In this document: piece after piece, positions 16,375 to 20,268 of the stretch | How positions within the stretch are numbered: position 1 is the stretch's first letter | Layout: the number at the start of each line of letters is the position of its first letter | Origin: CAZPWQ01 sp964590495 | GTDB taxonomy: Bacteria; Bacteroidota; Rhodothermia; Balneolales; Balneolaceae | Direction: 5' to 3' | DNA length: 20,268 bases | Assembly (NCBI GenBank): GCA_964590495.1 | Contig: CAZPWQ010000060.1 | Span: forward strand, 1 to 20,268 | Translations under genes and position numbers: made by a program | Notes under the pieces: model-generated | What the model was told of the DNA's origin: nothing | The model's database searches: none | What the model saw: the letters and a program-made list of their open reading frames with translations, nothing else

Positions 16375-17880
16375 CTAATTATTCGTTACTATCTTAAAAA
16401 CAACCGCCTTCCGGTCAGGTACGGCTGGTGGAGTCTTAACTGTCAAATGCTGATCGGATAACTTCCATTCTATGTTTTGATCGCTTCCCAACATCGAAAC
16501 TTCAGTAACCTGCAACGAACTATCCAGACTGTCCCGGGAAAATGAGTAAAGTTGAACTTCCTTTTCCGCATCAGGCCATCCCAACAATATAGCATACACT
16601 GTATTTTCCTTTTGAGTGTAGCGTATATCCTTCCAGGTGTATTCGCCGGCATCGGTAAATCCTTCAAAAGGACCTTCTTTCAATTTTGTGGGTCCTTCAC
16701 CATATGTTCCCCAAGGGCGCGTACCGTAAATTGACTCACCATGGATATCCAGCCAGTCCCCGATTTCAAGCAGCACCTGCTTCTGATTTTCCGGGATTGT
16801 TCCATCTGCCCTGGGTGAAATGTTGAGTAAAAGCTGACCGTTTTTACTGACAATATCGATCAGGGAATGCAGCACCACAGACGTGCTTTTTATTTCCAAA
16901 TCGTCTGTATAACACCAACTGCCCTTGCTGATAGTATCATCTGTTAAAAACGCCTGGTCCAGCTTTTCACCGGCACGACCCTTTTCAAAATCCTTTACTC
17001 CCACATCAGAAGGTAGATCTTCCTGTTTATAGGTCACGACCACTTCCTTGTCCCATACATTAGCCTGGTTAAAATAATATGCCAGGTAATCCATCTTTAC
17101 ACTGTCGGGGATTTCATCCAGCCAGGAATCGAACCACATCAGATCCGGCTGATACTTATCGACTATTTCCTTCAGCTTGTTACCCCATAACTGGAGAAAC
17201 TTTTCGCGGGACATATAACCGTATAAAAAAGCATTCTCGGGATCATCCAACAGAGATGGAAAATTTCTCTTCACATGGTCATAATGACCGGTCCACTCTT
17301 CACCTTCCAGTTTCCACAGGTTATTCCGGGCATGGTGAAAGGTGGCAACAAACTTCATCCCCTCACCGCGAATAGCCTCAGCCAGTTCACCGGTTATATC
17401 ACGCCCGGGTCCTTTATCAGCTGCATTCCACGGGGTATATTCACTATCCCACATTGAAAAACCGTCATGATGCTCAGCCACCGGTCCTGCAAATTGTGCT
17501 CCAGCTTTTTTAAAAAGTGATGCCCATTCTTCAGCATCAAATTTTTCAGCTTTAAACATCGGAACGAAGTCCGCGTATTCAAATTCCAGCGGAGACCCGT
17601 AATTCTCTATGTGATGTTTATAAGCCTGCTGACCTTTGATATGCATATTTCGGGGATACCACTCACTGTCATATGCTGGTACTGAATACACTCCCCAGTG
17701 AAAGTAAATACCGAATTTTGCATTGCGAAACCATTCGGGTTCGGGGTTGTGTTTGTTTAAAGACTCCCAATCAGGTTCATAAATGTCCTTTCCCGCTTGC
17801 TTCTCCGGGGTCGAATAGTTACTGCAGCTTAAAAAAGCGACGAAAGAAGCAATCAAAAAAGAAATTAACAGGTTTTTCAT
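16375..17880 (-). CDS. GH29 alpha-L-fucosidase lipoprotein
   Basis: Exo-acting glycosidase that releases L-fucose from glycans, probably at the cell surface or in the periplasm. MKNLLISFLIASFVAFLSC has a lipobox with Cys19. The catalytic barrel spans about residues 35-380: WFRNAKFGIYFHWGVYSVPA with His61, GPVAEHHDGFSMWDS with His137 and His138, and PDLMWFDSWLDE with the predicted nucleophile Asp251. LLLNISPRADGTIPENQK closes the catalytic part, and a beta-rich C-terminal domain follows (about 390-501, with the Y-x-I-x-LGWP pattern). The length, 501 residues, is usual. The acid/base residue cannot be assigned by eye, as it varies in GH29. It is the first gene of the probable fucose operon and is divergent from the LacI-type regulator, with a 22-bp palindrome 17 bases before its ATG. 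Confidence 0.95.
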   Translation of the reverse strand: MKNLLISFLIASFVAFLSCSNYSTPEKQAGKDIYEPDWESLNKHNPEPEWFRNAKFGIYFHWGVYSVPAYDSEWYPRNMHIKGQQAYKHHIENYGSPLEFEYADFVPMFKAEKFDAEEWASLFKKAGAQFAGPVAEHHDGFSMWDSEYTPWNAADKGPGRDITGELAEAIRGEGMKFVATFHHARNNLWKLEGEEWTGHYDHVKRNFPSLLDDPENAFLYGYMSREKFLQLWGNKLKEIVDKYQPDLMWFDSWLDEIPDSVKMDYLAYYFNQANVWDKEVVVTYKQEDLPSDVGVKDFEKGRAGEKLDQAFLTDDTISKGSWCYTDDLEIKSTSVVLHSLIDIVSKNGQLLLNISPRADGTIPENQKQVLLEIGDWLDIHGESIYGTRPWGTYGEGPTKLKEGPFEGFTDAGEYTWKDIRYTQKENTVYAILLGWPDAEKEVQLYSFSRDSLDSSLQVTEVSMLGSDQNIEWKLSDQHLTVKTPPAVPDRKAVVFKIVTNN

Positions 17881-17896
17881 ATGTATTTCGGGATTG

Positions 17897-17918
17897 CCAG
17901 TTCAAACGTTTGAACTGG
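17897..17918. promoter_or_regulatory. 22-bp perfect palindrome between fucosidase and lacI genes, LacI-family operator
   Basis: The half-site CCAGTTCAAAC is followed at once by its exact reverse complement, giving a palindrome centred on CG within AAACGTTT. That is the form of LacI/GalR-family operators. It lies in the 167-bp divergent region, 17 bases before the fucosidase ATG and just downstream of a possible TATACT -10 on the minus strand. Bound regulator would block fucosidase transcription; an effect on the regulator's own gene is also possible. Confidence 0.72.
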
Positions 17919-18047
17919 AAGTAGTATAATATTAATTTCTTTTTTAGAAAAGATTTATTACTAATGAAATGCTTTAATTAAATGATCTTTAGATATGCTT
18001 AGCATTTGATTTTTATTAGTATTATAAAATTCCCTGATGAAATTTCT

Positions 18048-19079
18048 ATGAAAAATAAGAGCACAACACTCCTGGACATTGCCAACGAATTAGATATAGA
18101 TGTTTCAACTGTGTCTAAAGCGTTAAAAGATCATCCCAAAATAAGTGACTCAACTAAAGAAAAAGTCAGTAAGGTAGCCCAAAAACTAAATTATCATCCC
18201 AATAGTATTGCTACAGCTCTTGTTAAGGGATCCAGTAATCTTATCGGAGTTATGGTACCCCATACAGATGAAACCTTCTTTTCTTCTGCAATCAGGGGAA
18301 TAGAGGAAGTAGCCAAAGAAGGAGGATATAGAATCATTATTTTTCAATCCAATGACAATATTGAGGATGAAATAAATAACATCAATATAATGTACCAGGC
18401 TAAAGTTGATGGTATTTTAGCCTCTCATGCTATGGAAACCGATAATTTTGACCATTATCAAAATATAATCGATCAGGGTATTCCTCTTATCCTCTTCGAC
18501 CGGTTCAACGAAGCAATTGATTCGGACGTAGTAGCTATCGATGATTACAGAGGGGCTTATAAGGCCATTACCCATTTAATAGAACAAGGATGTAGAAAAA
18601 TTATTCATCTCTCAGGTTATCAGCATGTTCATATATACAATGAACGCCGGCGGGGATATAAACAGGCTTTATTGGATCATGATATATCTTTTGATAAGAA
18701 TCTTGTACTTGAAAGTAATATGAGTTTAGAAGACGGACGGGAATTAACATCAAACTTCCTTAAAAATTCTCCGCCGCCGGATGCCATTTTTGCATCAAGC
18801 GATTATACTGCCATGGGTGCTATCCAAGTGCTGAAGGAAAACAATATTGATATTCCGGAAGAGGTAGCTGTCGCCGGGTTTAGTAATGAAACCTTCAGCT
18901 CATATGTAACTCCAGGTATTACCAGTGTTGAACAGCACAGCAGAAAGATGGGAGAAATAGCGGCTCAAATGTTTTTAGACCAGGTTAATAAAGACAGCAA
19001 GTTCCAAACCCCTGTAGAACCCCGCAAGGCAATATTAAATCCTGAGCTTATTGTGAGGGAGTCGTCACAAAGAAAATAG
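18048..19079 (+). CDS. LacI/GalR-family transcriptional regulator of the fucose genes
   Basis: A 343-residue DNA-binding regulator. The N-terminal helix-turn-helix (TLLDIANELDIDVSTVSKAL, residues about 7-26) and the hinge helix (NSIATALVKG, 52-61) contact the operator. Residues about 64-343 form the periplasmic-binding-protein-like sugar sensor (LIGVMVPHTDETFFSSAIRG at its start; DAIFASSDYTAMGAIQVLKE and EVAVAGFSNETFSSYVTPGI later, both standard for the family). I chose ATG at 18048; the frame opens at TTG 18006 but the intervening residues do not match the family. It is the only plus-strand gene, divergent from the fucosidase, and abuts the fuconate dehydratase stop. The natural inference is a repressor released by fucose or an early metabolite; the ligand is not visible. 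Confidence 0.93.
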   Translation: MKNKSTTLLDIANELDIDVSTVSKALKDHPKISDSTKEKVSKVAQKLNYHPNSIATALVKGSSNLIGVMVPHTDETFFSSAIRGIEEVAKEGGYRIIIFQSNDNIEDEINNINIMYQAKVDGILASHAMETDNFDHYQNIIDQGIPLILFDRFNEAIDSDVVAIDDYRGAYKAITHLIEQGCRKIIHLSGYQHVHIYNERRRGYKQALLDHDISFDKNLVLESNMSLEDGRELTSNFLKNSPPPDAIFASSDYTAMGAIQVLKENNIDIPEEVAVAGFSNETFSSYVTPGITSVEQHSRKMGEIAAQMFLDQVNKDSKFQTPVEPRKAILNPELIVRESSQRK

Positions 19080-20268
19080 CTAACCTTCTCCCAAAATTTT
19101 CTGCCATACTTTTCCCTCAGGGAAAACATAATTTTTCAATGTCTCTTTTTTCATTTCGATACTGTATCCCGCCTTTTGAGGTGCCATATAATGTCCTTTT
19201 TTTATTTCTACGGGATCCAGAAAATGCTCATGGAGATGATCTACATATTCTATCAGCCTGTTTTCAAGGCTCCCGCTGACGGCAACATAATCAAACATGG
19301 AAAGATGCTGTACATATTCACACAGTCCTACTCCGCCGGCATGGGGACATACCGGAATATCGAATTTTGCCGCCATCAGCAGAATCGCAAGGTTTTCGTT
19401 AACTCCACCTACCCGGCAGCTGTCGATCTGGCAAATATCTATGGCTTCTACCTGCATCAGCTGCTTGAAAATGATCCTGTTCTGACAATGTTCTCCGGTA
19501 GCAATATTGATAGGGGCAATTGCCTTACCGATTGTAGCATGACCTAAAATATCATCCGGGCTGGTCGGCTCTTCAATCCACCAGGGATCAAATTTCGCAA
19601 GAGCCTGCATGTTTGTTATTGCTTCCTCCACATCCCATTTCTGATTAGCGTCCATCATCAGTACCATATCATAACCGATCTCCTCTCTGATAATTTCCGC
19701 CCTGCGCATATCGTCTTCCAGATCTGCTCCGACTTTCATTTTAATATGGGTCCATCCCTCCTGTATGGCCTCCCGGCATAAACGCCTGATCTTTGCATCG
19801 GAATAACCAAGCCAGCCGGCCGAGGTGGTATAAGCAGGATATCCGTTTTTTTGCAGCTGCTCAATTCGCTGCTGCTTGCCCGCTTCCTGTTTCTGCAGAA
19901 TGGCAATCGCATCTTCCGGTGTGATGACATCGGTGAGATAGGTAAAATCTATGCATCTGACCAGTTCTTCCGGAGACATATCCGCCAGTAATTCCCAAAG
20001 TGGTTTTTCCTCAACTTTGGCATACAGATCCCATACAGCATTGACAATAGCACCAGTGGCCAGATGAATAACACCCTTTTCGGGCCCCAGCCACCTCAAT
20101 TGGCTGTCTCCGGTGATATTCTTCCAAAAAGTGCCAAAATCTTCTGCAATACTACCAATTGTCTGTCCGACCACCATCGGTGAAATCAGCTGAATTGCCG
20201 CACTGCAAAGATCGTTACCCCTGCCGATGGTAAAAGTGAGACCATGTCCCTCCAAACCATCTTTATCA
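19080..20268 (-). CDS. fucD: L-fuconate dehydratase (enolase superfamily), N-terminus cut by window edge
   Basis: Converts L-fuconate to 2-keto-3-deoxy-L-fuconate in the non-phosphorylative fucose pathway. The frame stays open to the right edge (DKDGLEGHGLTFTIGRGND), so roughly 40 N-terminal residues are missing. The mandelate racemase-type active site is intact. Numbered from LEGHG as residue 1, it has the KxK motif in HIKMKVG (Lys172, Lys174), metal ligands Asp202 (MMDANQKWD), Glu228 (WWIEEPTSPDD) and Glu255 (ATGEHCQNR), and the general base region with His305 (CPHAGGVGLCEYVQH). The segment GYPAYTTSAGWLGYSD and the overall wording match FucD rather than L-rhamnonate dehydratase. Its stop codon directly abuts the lacI stop, so the two genes converge with no space for a terminator. 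The missing lactonase and later enzymes may lie beyond the right edge. Confidence 0.92.
   Translation of the reverse strand, partial: DKDGLEGHGLTFTIGRGNDLCSAAIQLISPMVVGQTIGSIAEDFGTFWKNITGDSQLRWLGPEKGVIHLATGAIVNAVWDLYAKVEEKPLWELLADMSPEELVRCIDFTYLTDVITPEDAIAILQKQEAGKQQRIEQLQKNGYPAYTTSAGWLGYSDAKIRRLCREAIQEGWTHIKMKVGADLEDDMRRAEIIREEIGYDMVLMMDANQKWDVEEAITNMQALAKFDPWWIEEPTSPDDILGHATIGKAIAPINIATGEHCQNRIIFKQLMQVEAIDICQIDSCRVGGVNENLAILLMAAKFDIPVCPHAGGVGLCEYVQHLSMFDYVAVSGSLENRLIEYVDHLHEHFLDPVEIKKGHYMAPQKAGYSIEMKKETLKNYVFPEGKVWQKILGEG

Noticed and set aside
1..20268. Search for tRNA, rRNA, CRISPR arrays, transposases or phage genes
   Set aside because: No tRNA-like clover-leaf, spaced repeat array or transposase/integrase motif was noticed in the parts not explained by genes.
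15224..20268. Reading the right module as an L-rhamnose pathway
   Set aside because: The GH29 fucosidase, the FucP acidic pair and the fuconate-dehydratase wording favour fucose; only the mutarotase family name points to rhamnose.

Overview
The window looks like a glycan-use region from a Bacteroidota-type bacterium. It holds a SusC/SusD pair, an ECF sigma factor beside it, few Shine-Dalgarno-like sites, and moderately AT-rich DNA. The wording of the SusC N-terminus (carboxypeptidase-regulatory-like domain followed by a DEIVVVGYG box) and the LacI-plus-ECF layout made me think of the Balneolota/Rhodothermota side of the group. That placement is an inference and would need marker genes.

Left half (1-13 kb, all genes on the minus strand): a polysaccharide utilisation locus. 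In transcription order it has an ECF sigma factor, a short orphan anti-sigma-like protein, a TonB-dependent SusC porin, a SusD surface lipoprotein, a large secreted protein with a predicted helical toroid that I cannot assign to a family, a CE12-type rhamnogalacturonan acetylesterase fused to a DUF6250-like domain, and a PcRGLX/YetA-like (PL26-type) rhamnogalacturonan lyase that runs off the left edge. The last enzymes point to acetylated rhamnogalacturonan I (pectin backbone) as substrate. A strong hairpin terminator lies between susD and the downstream enzyme genes.

Right half (13.3-20.3 kb): an L-fucose module. A lipoprotein GH29 alpha-L-fucosidase, an aldo/keto reductase (probable L-fucose dehydrogenase), a FucP-type proton symporter and a RhaM-family mutarotase are read on the minus strand. 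A divergent LacI-family regulator is on the plus strand, and an L-fuconate dehydratase runs off the right edge. Together they describe release of fucose at the cell surface, import, anomer conversion, and oxidation to L-fuconate and on to 2-keto-3-deoxy-L-fuconate, that is, the non-phosphorylative route. The lactonase and the late enzymes are not in the window.

Regulation is visible as three perfect palindromes: 22 bp between the fucosidase and lacI genes, 14 bp upstream of susC, and 18 bp upstream of the sigma gene. The first two have the central CG typical of LacI-family operators. I found no RNA genes, CRISPR arrays, transposases or phage genes. The most unusual items are the unassigned 875-residue toroid protein and the anti-sigma gene, which lacks any membrane or periplasmic part.
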